NCBI GenBank assembly: GCA_016748015.1 | Contig: JAAOMT010000755.1 | Coordinates: 57,654 to 85,656 of the forward strand | Length of the DNA stretch: 28,003 nt | Source: Geosiphon pyriformis | Lineage: Eukaryota > Glomeromycota > Glomeromycetes > Archaeosporales > Geosiphonaceae | Reading direction: 5' to 3' | Shown here: positions 11,068 to 22,520 of the stretch, in pieces | Position numbering within the stretch: the first letter of the stretch is position 1 | Layout: each line of letters starts with the position of its first letter | Notes under the pieces: generated by a model | The model's input: the letters and a program-made list of their open reading frames with translations, nothing else | Databases searched by the model: none | What the model was told of the DNA's origin: nothing | Translations under genes and position numbers: made by a program

Positions 11068-11677
11068 ACTTTTGTCTGAATAATATTTTATCCTTCAACC
11101 CAAATTCTTTATCACCACTGAGGAGTAGGATGGTTGGAATTAATAAGTTTGATCTAGCCGGCTCGATAATTTCGGGCTCCTTCCCCTTCTCTCTGCATCC
11201 TTTTTTGCCTATTTTATCCAACTTTGTCACTTGATTCTCTGCACAACTTTCACTTCTTTGTAGGAACGCGTTCTTGACATTCATTGATAGGTGCTTCTCT
11301 GTAGAATGAAATCTTACAATGATATCAAGTCTTATCACAGTATCAAGTTTCTCCTACACAATGACAGTTGCTGAAATATGTTAGATTTTATCAAAATTTA
11401 TCGCAAGAACAGTTTTATACCTTTGAGAATTTTATCTGTGTGCGTCAGTATTTCATCTCCAAATCCTCCCAGAAAGAAGTATACCAAAACTGTGAAATGT
11501 CATATTTTGCTCTTGCACATAAATTCTTCGCTTTTTTCACACTTTTTGCTGTACTATGCTTGATTATAATATCGAGCGCTTCCAAGTAATCCTTCTCGGC
11601 AGCATAGGGGTACCTGAATTCGCATAAAAATCCAGCACTCGAAAAAAGTCTTTACCGAGTTGTGACGTGATGAAGGC
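11068..11677 (-). repeat. Right arm of a large inverted repeat
   Basis: The 610-bp mirror copy of 10204-10825, with the sense strand of the gene fragment on the minus strand. Here the second segment stays open for 90 codons (11338 down to 11066). It carries KLDKIGKKGCREKGKEP where the left arm has a TAG, so the two copies decayed independently. A block of roughly a dozen bases present in the left arm near 10280 is missing here. The two fragments are tail to tail with their 5' ends outermost. Homology stops abruptly at GAAGGC (11677). No flanking target duplication was identified. Confidence 0.85.
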
Positions 11678-12050
11678 AAAAAGGATAACACGGATGACAA
11701 TTAAAAATATTTAGATTCGTCACAGAAGCTAATTGTTGGAGCTTAAGGAAAACTTAACTAGTGTTATATAAGAAGGTAGATATGAAAGTAGAAGCTTGAA
11801 ATTAATTAATAGCCAGATTTTTTCATGTTAAGTTATTAAAAAGCAGTTTCTAGATAATGCTTTGATTAAGTTGGTTTGATCGACTCAAGCGAGAGCCTTA
11901 ATTACTGTAAAAGTGATACACTTTTTCTTATTCTCATATTGAAAATAATTTTTGGAAACGGCTAGGGGGTTAGAGAAGGTCATCTGCAACTTTAGATTTA
12001 GATTATGCATTTCAAACCACCAATCACCTAAGGTTTTCATTTTTAGACGA
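11678..12050. other. Intergenic stretch
   Basis: No gene seen between the inverted repeat and the upstream region of Sel1 copy 2. Confidence 0.5.
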
Positions 12051-12239
12051 TCTTTATTTGTTTAAACAATCTAATAAGCGAATGAAGTAAGCATCTATTT
12101 TCAGAACTTTCTAGCATTTCAGATTCTATCAAGACCTAGCCTTTTCGGGAATGTGATTATATATTGAAATTCCTATTTATTAGCAAGACGAACGCTTTCA
12201 AAATCCTTCTTTACACATCCAAAATATTAAAGTTTGATA

Positions 12240-13339
12240 ATGTATTTGTGTTGCTTGGAAATCTGTTCTTCAACTTCATCAATTCAAAACGAAGGGGCAT
12301 TTCCAGTCATCAAAGAAAGTTTGGCCATTTTTCCAGCTAATGAATATTCAAAAGTTGCTGACTTAGTTAAAATTCATCTTGTGCATAATCAGCAAACACC
12401 TGAAAACTTATTCAATTATTTGAAAAATAAAAGTTCAAAACGTTCGATAGACCATATTTTACTCGGATTTTCTTTAGAACATGGAATTGGAACTATTCCT
12501 AATTTAACAAAAGTATTTTTAGAATATCAGAAAGCAGCGAATACAAAAGATTCTCTTGGACAATTCTTCTTGGGACGTTGTTATGATAATGGAACTGGTA
12601 CTTCTCAAGATCAAGGAAAAGCATATGAACTCTAATCAAAAGCTATAGAGGTGGGTAATGCACTTGCACAATACAATATTGCACTTTATTATAATAATGG
12701 GGAATAACAAAAAATTTAGAAAAAGCATTTGAACTCTATTTAAAAGCAGCAGAGGCGGGACATTTAAAGGCACAATACAATTTTGCACTTTGTTATGCTA
12801 ATGGAGAAGGAACGATAAAAAATTTAGAAAAAGCATTTGAACTGTATTCAAAAGCTGCAGAGGCAGAACATTTAGATGCACAATACAATCTTGCACTTTG
12901 TTATGCCAACAGAAGGGGAATGATAAAAAATGAGAGAAAAGCATTTAAACTGTATTCAAAAGCAGCAGAGGCAGGAAGTTTACTTGGACATATCCCTCTA
13001 AGAGAATATTGTCTAAATGAACAAGAAACGATAAAAGATCAGCAAAATGAATGGGGAATAGTGAAAAATCTGGAAGAAACGTTTCAATTCTTTTTAAAAA
13101 CAGCAGAGGCGGGAAATCAAAATGCAAAATATAACCTTGGATGGTGGTATCAAAGTGGATGGGGAACCACAAGAAACCTAGAAAAAGCCTTTGAACTCTA
13201 TTTAAAAGCAGCAGAAGCAAATAACTTTTGTTTTCATAGTGATTTTCCTGATTTGAATGTCCATGACCTTAATTTAGTGGACAAAACAATCTGGAATATA
13301 ACCTTTTACGATTCCAAAATCGAGGCTTTAAATATCTAG
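12240..13339 (+). pseudogene. Sel1-repeat protein, copy 2 (broken)
   Basis: The head aligns closely with copy 1: both share IKESLAIF, EYSKV, KRSI, ILLGF, LEHGIGTIP and TKDSLGQFFLG. The ATG used in copy 1 is TGT here, so initiation would need ATG 12240 upstream. In repeat 2 the tyrosine codon TAT has become TAA (12633-12635). A small deletion at about 12698-12702 then shifts the frame. From 12701 a clean Sel1 frame runs to TAG 13339 with about six more repeats, including the normal KAFELYLKAAEAG pattern. The head lacks a block of about 12 residues compared with copy 1. An insertion of about 50 bases sits in the leader (about 12180-12228). Two inactivating changes plus the lost start support a pseudogene. 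An assembly error is possible for the frameshift but is unlikely to explain all three. Confidence 0.8.
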
Positions 13340-13358
13340 GAATTTTTAAATTTTGCAG

Positions 13359-13513
13359 GTTTCTTTGACCAGCTCTCGGATGAATTCAAGTGTTTCAAAT
13401 GTGGCAACTTGGGTATAATCATCAATGGATCTCTTATTTTCATACGATATATAGCCAATTTGAAATTAGAATCCTTTAATTTACATCGTATGCTAAACTT
13501 GATTTTAAAATAG
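13359..13513 (+). other. Possible terminal exon with a C-x2-C motif
   Basis: Directly after a TTTTGCAG acceptor-like site an open frame of 50 codons runs to TAG 13513 and contains FFDQLSDEFKCFKCGNLG. Its composition is more coding-like than its surroundings. It may be a 3' exon once joined to Sel1 copy 2 or to another lost gene. No convincing donor was found. Confidence 0.3.
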
Positions 13514-15600
13514 AGAATGATATAATTAATAAGCTGATATCCTGTATTGGATGTAGAGTTTAATCTTTAAGATTTAATCTTTAACCAAAAATGTGAAATA
13601 TAAGGTTTGGAAAAATAGAGGATTATTGATCAACTTTATATTGTCTGAGTTATTCTGAAAGTCAAAAGCTTGTGAGAAAATCAATCTTGGCAAATGATAG
13701 TAATGTTTATGTTTAATAGTAATTCTGAATTTTTATGAAACCTTATTCTAGTTTCTTAATTAACAAACTAGTAAAATACTAACTTAACAACCTTTGACCT
13801 TAATGCTTCAACACTAATTTTATATAAGAAAATGACAGTTAAGATCACTTTGAAAGTTTTTTCATCGAATTCTATCTTTATTAATAATGTTAACGCCGCT
13901 AAAACAGAACAAAGGTTCAAGTATGCCATATTTGTTGTTAATGTGTGCGATTCCAACTAAAAAGTTTGATCAATATATCATTTAGATTGGACAAACATTT
14001 ATTAGAAAATTAGTTAATATCTTTAGATTTAAACCAGTTTTTTTGGTCATTGCTTGAATCAGAGGCGTAATTATAATTTCGAACCTTTGATACTATTTCA
14101 ACAAATTTTTTAACATTTATCTCATTATCAATGAACATGATTATACAGAAGATTTGATTCCTTTTATATGTCATGTCATAAAGGTTTTCCAGTGCTGGAT
14201 TTTGATATTATAATCACTCTCATGGGCTTAAACTGTTGGCTATGCTAATGCTGTTTAATGAAGCTAATGGCTTGAAGGAGCTAACTCTGAAAAGCATAAA
14301 GACAGATGGATTAAGGAATAGATTTTATTGGTTTCAGGCCACTCTATTTTGAACTTTTATGTCGGGATCTAAAAGAAACCTGGAATGTAGATTGAAAATC
14401 TTAATAATCAAATCAAAAATGATAATTTTGATCATTGTATTAATAATATAAGTAATTTTTTATTGCATGTTTATTCTTTTTTATTAATTGACAGTTATAA
14501 AATTTTGATATGCTCAATGTAAATTTTACTTGAAAAGCTTGATTTTTATTTTTTTTTCACTATTGACTTATATCTTTATTTTATTTTTATTTTACATATA
14601 AATTTGGTTTTTTAACATATATTAATATATTAAGAATTAATTATATACTTTTAAATATTATAATAAACAATTAAATTTCAAAATTAAATGTTTGGTTTAT
14701 TTTAAACAAGGAATATAAATTTCTAAAGCATTTTAAGACCATTTGACTTAAATTATTAACCAATCAATTATAAGTTAACAACACTCTATAAATCATAAAT
14801 AAATAAATGAGATTTTTTTCTTAAATTTGAATCAAGAAATTTTTTTTCAAATGAAGACTGAAAATTCTGAGAGAATAAAGCAAAATAATGTTATTATTAA
14901 TTTTTAATGCCATTTTTTTTGAATATTGGAAGTTTAAATTTTTAAATAAATAATATTTAATAAGCAAAATTAGTAATTTCGAATTTATTGTAAAATATAA
15001 CTATTTTAAAATATCGTTTAAAAGAATCTGTTTATTAAAGAGTTAATGTCTCTATTTTATTTAAAAACCTTCAAGCTTTCAAAGCTTTCTTATGGGACAT
15101 TTATGAAAGCATGTGTTTTTATTTTATTGCCAATAAGAAACTAAACATCATCTAAAGTCTATAATTTTAATTAGCAAGGAAACATAAATATGTATTTCTA
15201 ACTCTACTCATCTAAAGAGCGTTTTATGGTTTTAATCTTAATATAACCTAAACTTCAATCAAGAACTTTTATTAAAAGAACTTATAAGTTCTAAAGCTTT
15301 TTTGATGTAAAAATAGATAAAATGGTATTCTTTTAACTTTATTATGGGGCTTAAAATAGTAAGCTATAGAATATTCTGCCAGTGGAAATTTTTAAGATAG
15401 AGAGCACAGCTTTCAAAATATATAAATAAAAGCAAATTTAACTTTTTATGATTTGAAAACTTCATACTCCTTGACAAAGAAATTCACCTCTTCATTTTCT
15501 TACTCAGACATTATAGCATGTTCATAATAAGTTGTTTTTTACAAAAGCACATTAAACTATTTTTAAAATCATTGCTATGCAAAACAATATAACTACGTCT
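13514..15600. other. AT-rich intergenic stretch
   Basis: No supported gene. Composition becomes progressively more AT-rich toward the right, leading into the near CpG-free block. Confidence 0.5.
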
Positions 15601-18600
15601 ATTATTTAGCCCATTATTTGGTCCATATTTGTTACCAAATTTGCTATTTTTAAGAAAAAAATATAACTTCTTTTTCCCTTCCAGAAGTGAAAAAAAAAGA
15701 ACCAAAAGCCACTACAGAAGATTTTGCAATCTTAAATATAGTCAAAAAAAAAGAATTACCAACAGCAATTTTGGTAACAACAACAAAAAAAGTCTTAAAA
15801 GCAAAGTTTACACAAAACAACTTGATATTGTTTTTTAAAACAGACTTAAATCTAACAAAACCTGGCAGCAAATGAAACAAAGAGTTAACTAAAGCCAATT
15901 TGATCTTAAAAAATAGTGCCAAATACCAAAATAGAAGCTATTTACTCAAAAAACTTTTGACAACTGAAAATTGTTTTTCAAACACTATTAAAAACAACAT
16001 TAGAAAACAAAAAAAGAGATGTTAATTCAGTTTTTATCTAATCAGCCTAATTTTTAAGATCAAGTAACTTCATAAGTTGTTTTGCTTTTAAAATTAGCAA
16101 AAATTTGTTAGAAAACATTACATTTAATAATACAATCAATAGTTAATCTTGGCTTATTTTGAAAATATATTATTATTGTTGTTATCCATATTAAAAAGAA
16201 GACTAATTGTTGCTAAAATTTTATCCAAAATTTTATCTAAAATTACAAAAAAGTTTAATATAACAATAATAAATACAAATAATTGTTGTTGTTTTTTGAA
16301 GTTTTTGGTCTTTTTAACTATTTACAAAATAGTAGTAATAATAGTAGTGATAATAAAAGCAGAAAAAACCAGCTTGTTAATTGGCTTATTATTAAAAACT
16401 TGGAAATTTTTAAAAAAATTAAAAACAATATTAGGATTAATCTTAATGTATCTTTTAGAAAAAACTTTAATTAAAAAAAACTACCAATAAAAGATAAAAA
16501 TGCTTTAAAACCTATTAAAAATGACTTTTTATTATTAATATTTAAAAAAATATTGCTAAAATATTTTGTTTAACTGTTATAATTAATATATTAGATTAAA
16601 ATAAAATATTTTTATTTAAAAAAATTACAATATATATTAAAAAAATTAATATTAAAATTAAATAAAAAAACTATATTATTAAAGTTAATTCAATAAATAT
16701 CAATTAGTAATAAAAAAGTAAAAATCAATAATTAATTTAATTATAATTAAATCATAATATAATTTAGTTAAAAATCTAAATTAAATACAAAAAAATCTTA
16801 ACAAACTAAAAAACACTAATAAAAATTTAGAATTAATACATATAAAATAATAATAACAGGTTTTATTATGTTTTAAGATTCTTATATACTTTATTTAAAT
16901 AATCTAATATTTTATATTTGTAATTATTATTTAAAAATAATTACTAAAATATATAATTAAAATTTATATTATTAATACATAATTAAGTCCTAAATTTAGT
17001 TATTTAAAAATTTTATTTAATTAATTAATTTTTGGAAAAATAATATGTCAAATAAGCTTAAAATAAATTAATTAATTTAATGTATATAAATATTAATGTA
17101 ATTAAAATAATACTAATATAATATATAGATCTTAAATAATTTAGCTATATATATAGTTTTTTTATAAGCTAAAAATGTATTAGTTTCTTATTAAGCCAAT
17201 TTTTAATTATAGTTTTATTGTAAACAGTAGATTTTTACTTTTTTTTTCCTATTTTGAATTTATTTTTTTATTCTCATATATATTTTTATCTTATTATAAG
17301 TTATTTTTTTGATTATGTTATCTTTTAAATATTATAAAAAAAATAATTTTATCATAATTTTATTTCAAATAAATAAAGTAATATAATAAATATTTTAGTA
17401 ATATTAAAAACTATATTTTTTTGATGACCAATTAAAAAAATTTTAATATAATTTTAATAAAATTATTTGATTGCTTTTTGATAATTTATTTCATTTTTTG
17501 TGTTTTTAATAAAAGTTAATTACTATTTTTTAAATAAAGTTTTAAACTAATTATTATTTAAAAACAAATATTAATAACTTTATGATTTTTTTGCTTTATA
17601 AACATCTTTTATAACTTTTGTTTTTTCTTTTTTTATGTATATTATAAGATAAATTCATATAATTAATAATAAAATTATGTTATCTATAGTATTATTAACA
17701 TTAAATTATAGTGCTTAAAATTGTTTTAATAACAAAAAACTTTATTTATTAATTATTATAAAAAAAATAATATTTGAAACTTTTTTGCTTTTTGCTTTGG
17801 TTATGATCATAAAATTTAAGAGAAAAAAAGAGTTAAATTTATTTATTTATATACAATTATTTTATTAACTAAATAAATTAACAGCAAACAATAAATTTTA
17901 AAACTATAATAATATTAAAAATTATATAAAAATACTTATAATATCAAAAAACTATTCTTAGATAAAAATGTTTTTACAATATTAATTAAACAATATTTTA
18001 TATAAAGTAATATTATTTATTATTAAAATTTTAAAAATTTAAACAATCTATTTAAATTAATTCAAAAACATAAAAAAACAATTTTATATAATATATATTT
18101 AGATTTTTTACTAACATATTTTAAAAAAAACAGTATAATTCAAAAAATATTAAAACATTATTTTTGGCTTATATTTAAAAAAATATTTAACAATATATTA
18201 AAGTTTATAATAATTGTTATTATTTATTACAATAAATAAATAAATTTATTATAATAGTTTTAAAGCAAAATTATATAAAAAACAAATACAAAATTAATAG
18301 CAAATTTCATTTATAAAAATATTATTTGTAGATATAAATACTTAATTAAACTTTTATTTAATTAAAATATATATTTTATAATAGCTTAATACAAATAATT
18401 TGTAAATAATTCAATATTAAAAGACTTATTTTTATCTTATAATCTTTAAATAAATAAATTTATAAAAGATTTTAACAGAATTATTTGTAAATTATTAATT
18501 AAAATCTTAACTAACTTTAAGTAAATATAAAATATTTTTCTTTTATTAATATTATTAATATATAAAATACTAAAATAAAATACAATAACACATATATTAT

Positions 18601-19022
18601 TTAATTTAATTAATAAAAAAACAGCAATATTATCAATTAGTTTCTTAATAAAAACTTATTTAGTTTAATTAATTGCAAAAAAAAACTTTTAAAAAACTTT
18701 TTAATAAAAAGTCTATGCTTTTTTTGGCAATTTAAAAAAAATAACACTTATATTAAATATTTTCAAGTTTAATAAAAAAATAATATAATAAAAACTAATA
18801 TATATTATTAATAAATTAAAAATTAAAAATAAAATTTTTATATACAAAATTAAAATTAAAAAACAGTAAAACAAAAAATTTAATTACAAATAAAATAGTT
18901 TTAAATAATAAATTATATAATTTAAAATTTGATAATAAAGTTTTAAAGAAAGTTGTACATAATATCAAATTAAAACACTATTATTTAAAAACCACTTTAA
19001 AATTTTTAATTTTACAAATAAG
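15600..19022. repeat. Extreme AT-rich, CpG-free block, left part
   Basis: Reading through this stretch I found no CG dinucleotide at all; the last CG before it is at about 15596. CA and TG dinucleotides remain common. The part 15600-16500 still has codon-like texture with short open frames on both strands, such as a lysine-rich 62-codon frame at 15687-15875 and a 113-codon frame at 16149-16490, but no recognisable domain. From 16500 on it is almost only A and T. It most likely consists of old repeats worn down by deamination of methylated CpG. Confidence 0.65.
16367..16500 (+). repeat. Decayed repeat copy A
   Basis: This segment aligns without gaps for about 45 codons with 21357-21490. Shared landmarks include TTATTATTAAAAA followed by AAATTTTT and later TTAATCTTAA. 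The correspondence in register suggests two degenerate copies of one formerly coding repeat on the same strand, on either side of the transposon. Confidence 0.5.
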
Positions 19023-19024
19023 TA
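19023..19024. repeat. TA target-site duplication, left
   Basis: The TA dinucleotide abutting the left end of the Tc1-like element pairs with TA 20304-20305. TA duplication is the rule for Tc1/mariner insertion. Confidence 0.85.
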
Positions 19025-19054
19025 CAGTCACCTCCGAAATTAATGCCCGATTTT
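19025..19054 (+). repeat. Left terminal inverted repeat
   Basis: Begins CAGTCACCTCCGAAATTAAT. Pairs with 20274-20303. Confidence 0.9.
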
Positions 19055-19182
19055 GGTGTAACAAAGTACCCGAACATACATATTTTGTTTACTCTCTTGT
19101 TATTACTTTTTTGGACCAAAATTTATTTGTTTACTTCTCCATTACCTACTCAAACATTACATGAAAAAAAATCGGAATAAAT

Positions 19183-20193
19183 ATGCCTCGTACTCGCTCT
19201 TTATTAACTGCTGAAGATAAAGAAAAAATTCTCACATATCTCGAAGAAATGAATGCTGAGCAAATCGCAAAAAAAATGGAGCATGATCCCACAACAATAT
19301 GACGTTTCATTAACAAGTATTAAAAGACTGGGAAAATCAAAAATTTACCACGATCTGGATGCCCACCAGCTCTCAATAACCAAACAAAAAGTGCTCTCTT
19401 ACTAAAAGTTAAAAATGAACAACATAAACCACTACAAGAGATTGTTGATAATTTGAAGCTTAATTGTAGTTTAACAACAGCCTGTTGAGTACTTCATAAC
19501 CATGGCATTTGAGGTAAAAAAAGCCTTTTATTTCAGAAAAACAAACAAAGACACGCAAAAAATATCCTTTATTTTTGGAAATGGGTAATTTTTTCAGATG
19601 AAACTAGTGTAGAAATCGGCAAAAAATCTTGACAAGTTAAAGTATGGCGTTATATAGGAGAAAGATATAATATTAAATGCTTAACACCTAGCTTTAAAAG
19701 TGGTCAACAATCAATAGTGACTTAAAGATACTTTGTTGGAGAACTTAGAGGTCTATTGATATTTTGTGATGAATACAAGGAAAAAACGGAAAAGATTACA
19801 GTAAAAACATATCTTAAGATTATAGAAACTAATCTTTTACCATTTATTACTGTTACTCATGATTTAGTAACAAGAAATCCAATATTTCAACAAGACAATG
19901 CTTCTCTTCATAATGCTGGAATTATGAAAAAATGGTTCAAAGACAAAAACATTGAGATTATGAATTGGCCAGCCAGTTCTTTTGATCTAAACTCCATAGA
20001 AAATGTGTGGAAAATAATGAAGGACAATATTCAAAAACATGAAAACTTTCCAAAAACTAAAGAGGCACTTAAAAGTGCTCTAAAGAAGGAATAGTCAAGT
20101 TTTAATATGTTAGTTTTGAAACGGGTTGTAGACTCAATGCCACAAAGAATTGAAGCAGTATTGGAAGCAAATTGAGAGCCAACACACTATTAA
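19183..20193 (+). pseudogene. Tc1-type transposase, multiple nonsense changes
   Basis: ATG 19183 to TAA 20191-20193 spans 337 codons in one uninterrupted register, the usual length for this family. An N-terminal helix-turn-helix region (AEQIAKKMEH) is followed by a PRSGCPPAL linker. The catalytic residues are D139 (FSDET), D238 (FQQDNA) and E273 (SIENVW), with 34 residues between the last two (DD34E). In-frame stops lie at 19300, 19321, 19486, 19510, 19630, 19723, 20092 and 20173. Five are TGA, most at places where the family expects Arg (CGA), and the TAG at 20092 replaces an expected Trp. The normally conserved SPDLNPIEN reads SFDLNSIEN, again explained by C-to-T changes. There is no frameshift. 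This is decay by transition mutation, not by random indels. Confidence 0.92.
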
Positions 20194-20273
20194 TTATATA
20201 TATAAAAAAAGTTATATGTATATAAGTTAAGTTTAGAATAAATCAAATAAACATTTAAAATTGTATAAAAAAT

Positions 20274-20303
20274 AAATTCAGGTGTTAATTTCGAAGGTGA
20301 CTG
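20274..20303 (-). repeat. Right terminal inverted repeat
   Basis: Reverse complement begins CAGTCACCTTCGAAATTAAC. The adjoining TA at 20304-20305 completes the target duplication. Confidence 0.9.
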
Positions 20304-21356
20304 TACATAATTTCTTTTAGTTAATTTAAAAAAAATTTGAAACTTAAAATTAATAATTATTATTAAATAATACTTAAATTTATATTATATTTATATTAAT
20401 TATTTATTAAAAAAATAATAGAAACATTAAACAAAATAATTAAATAACCACAAAAAAACTTTTTAATCAAAAATATATAAAACTTACACATATTAAAAAT
20501 AATAATTTTTATTTTTTAAATTTTATTTTATTTTTTATAACAACAATTCTTTAAAATATTCAACAAATATACTTAACTTTAGAATACTTTTTAATTTATT
20601 TATTAATTAATAAATAAAACTTATCTATTATTTAATACAATATAACAATTAAGGGTATAAAATCAAATGCAAATTATATGCTTTTTATATGTAATAAATC
20701 ATTTATTTATTATAATTACTAAAAGTTAATTTAAATAAAAACTATAATTTGATAATAGAAATACACAATATTTTTTTTTTATAAAAAAACAAAAAAAATT
20801 ATTTTAAAATTTATTTATCAGAACTTTTAAAACATTCTTTAAAAGAAAATACAATGTTTTTCTTTATTAATATTTTATCAAATACTATAATTAAACAAAA
20901 ACTTTAATAATTTTTTATTGAACAAAACAATAGATATATTTTTTGTATAGATATTTTACATTGAAAAAATACTTAAAAAGAAAAACTTGAATTAATAAAA
21001 AATTATATAAAAACAAATATATAATAAATTTAATACAGCTAAATTAGCAAACATTTATTATAAGATCAAAAAGTTTTTAAACTTTATAATTTATTTAATA
21101 ATTGTAAAAATATTCTGAAATTTATAAAACTAAAATTTTAATAATTTTCAAATTAAACTATTTTGATAATCTTAAATTATTATTCAGAAATTACAAAGAG
21201 TATTAAAATTTTAATAAAACTCAAATTTAAAAAAAATTATGCTACTAAAAAAAATTTACTAAAATATTTAATAGATACTAAAATATATATTATAATTATA
21301 TTAATAAAAAATTATTAAAGCTCAAATAGTATTATAATAAGATATATAAAAAAAAA

Positions 21357-21490
21357 ACTAATTTGGCTATTAGTTCATTATTAAAAATTTTAAAATTTTT
21401 TATAAATATAATAATTATATTAAAATTAATCTTAAATAGCTGTTTAAAAAAAATTTTGAATAAAAAACTTTTATTTAAAGTTAAAAAAAT
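21357..21490 (+). repeat. Decayed repeat copy B
   Basis: The partner of 16367-16500, ungapped at codon scale but heavily diverged, with stops in no clear frame. A third, weaker match may exist near 18620-18680. Confidence 0.45.
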
Positions 21491-22430
21491 GTTTTATTGA
21501 CAATTAGCTTGATATTTATATTATTTAAAAAAATCTTTAAAAACAATTATTTAGCTGATTTAACTATAGAAAAAACTTTTAACTATTAAAATAAAGTAAA
21601 ATAATAAGAAAAAAATAAGTGTTTTCTTTTTAATATTTAAATATATATATTTAATTTAAAAAATATATAATTTTAATTTTTTATTGCTTTTATATAATAG
21701 ATTTTATTATTATTTATATATATAAAGTTAAAATATTTTACAATAAATATAACTTATATTTTGTTTATATATTATTATTAAATATTTTTTACTTTTAAAT
21801 ATAGTTATTTTGTTAATAATAATTTTTTAATTTCTTGTTTTAATATTATTGCTAAAATTTGGTTTAATTTTATTAATATAATAATATTTATAAAATACTC
21901 TCAAGAAAATATTACAGATTAATATTCAAATTTAAGTAGTTAAAATAATTACTATTCAGATTCAGCTGTAAAAAGTCTTTAAATATAACAATCTAAGTTT
22001 TAAAAAATAATAAATAGTTAAACAATTACAAATTTTATTAATTTTTAATATAATAATAATAAAATGTTTTAAATTAATTATTCTAAGTCAAAAAAAAATT
22101 GTTTTTATAAATAAAGTTTTATTTTAAATATAAAAAATATTACTATACTAGATACTTATTATTAAATACATTTTTTAAAAAAAAGCTTTTGTATTTAAAG
22201 TTTAAAGTTAATATTTTATTATACATATAAATTAAGATAATTATTTTATATTAATTTAATATAAAGATTAAAATATTATATCAATAATAATTTCCAATAA
22301 CTATAAAAATAAGATTTGTAAAATAATTTACAGTAATAAAATTATGGTTTATTTTTAATAAATAATGTTAACACTTTATTTTTTGGTTGTTTTTAATAAT
22401 AATTTTAATTATTAATAATATAATCAATTT

Positions 22431-22520
22431 AAGTTAATTAAAACAATATTATATACATACATATAATTAAAAGTTAATTAAAACAATATTATATATATAC
22501 ATATAATTAAAAGTTATTTA
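22431..22520. repeat. 40-bp tandem repeat, about 2.2 copies
   Basis: Units at 22431-22470 and 22471-22510 differ at one position (a C/T in the ATATACATAC part). A third partial unit starts AAGTTA at 22511. The near identity marks it as a recent duplication inside old AT-rich DNA. Confidence 0.9.

Larger units (their letters stand above)
19025..20303 (+). mobile_element. Tc1/mariner-type DNA transposon (dead)
   Basis: A 1279-bp element is bounded by terminal inverted repeats starting CAGTCACCT and flanked by TA. The left end (19025-19054) and the reverse complement of the right end (20274-20303) agree at about 25 of 30 positions; four of the five differences are C/T or G/A transitions. One transposase frame fills the interior. 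The size, ends, TA duplication and DD34E catalytic spacing identify the Tc1 branch. Unlike the DNA on both sides it contains many CG dinucleotides, so it inserted later than the surrounding repeats. Stops in the transposase make it non-autonomous. Confidence 0.95.

Noticed and set aside
10331-11589. Open frames of 61-91 codons on both strands of the inverted repeat, including a matching pair
   Set aside because: The matching pair arises because the arms are reverse complements. It runs antisense to the intron-bearing fragment and across its splice signals.
13768-13956. A 62-codon minus-strand frame
   Set aside because: Low-complexity composition with no supporting motif or signals.
15629-16490. 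Several Lys- and Leu-rich frames of 60-113 codons in the AT-rich block
   Set aside because: They overlap in several frames and both strands, have no recognisable domain, and lie in decayed repeat DNA.
19183-20193. TGA read as an amino acid (alternative genetic code)
   Set aside because: TAA and TAG stops also occur in the transposase, and intact genes in the window avoid all three internally. Mutation explains the pattern.
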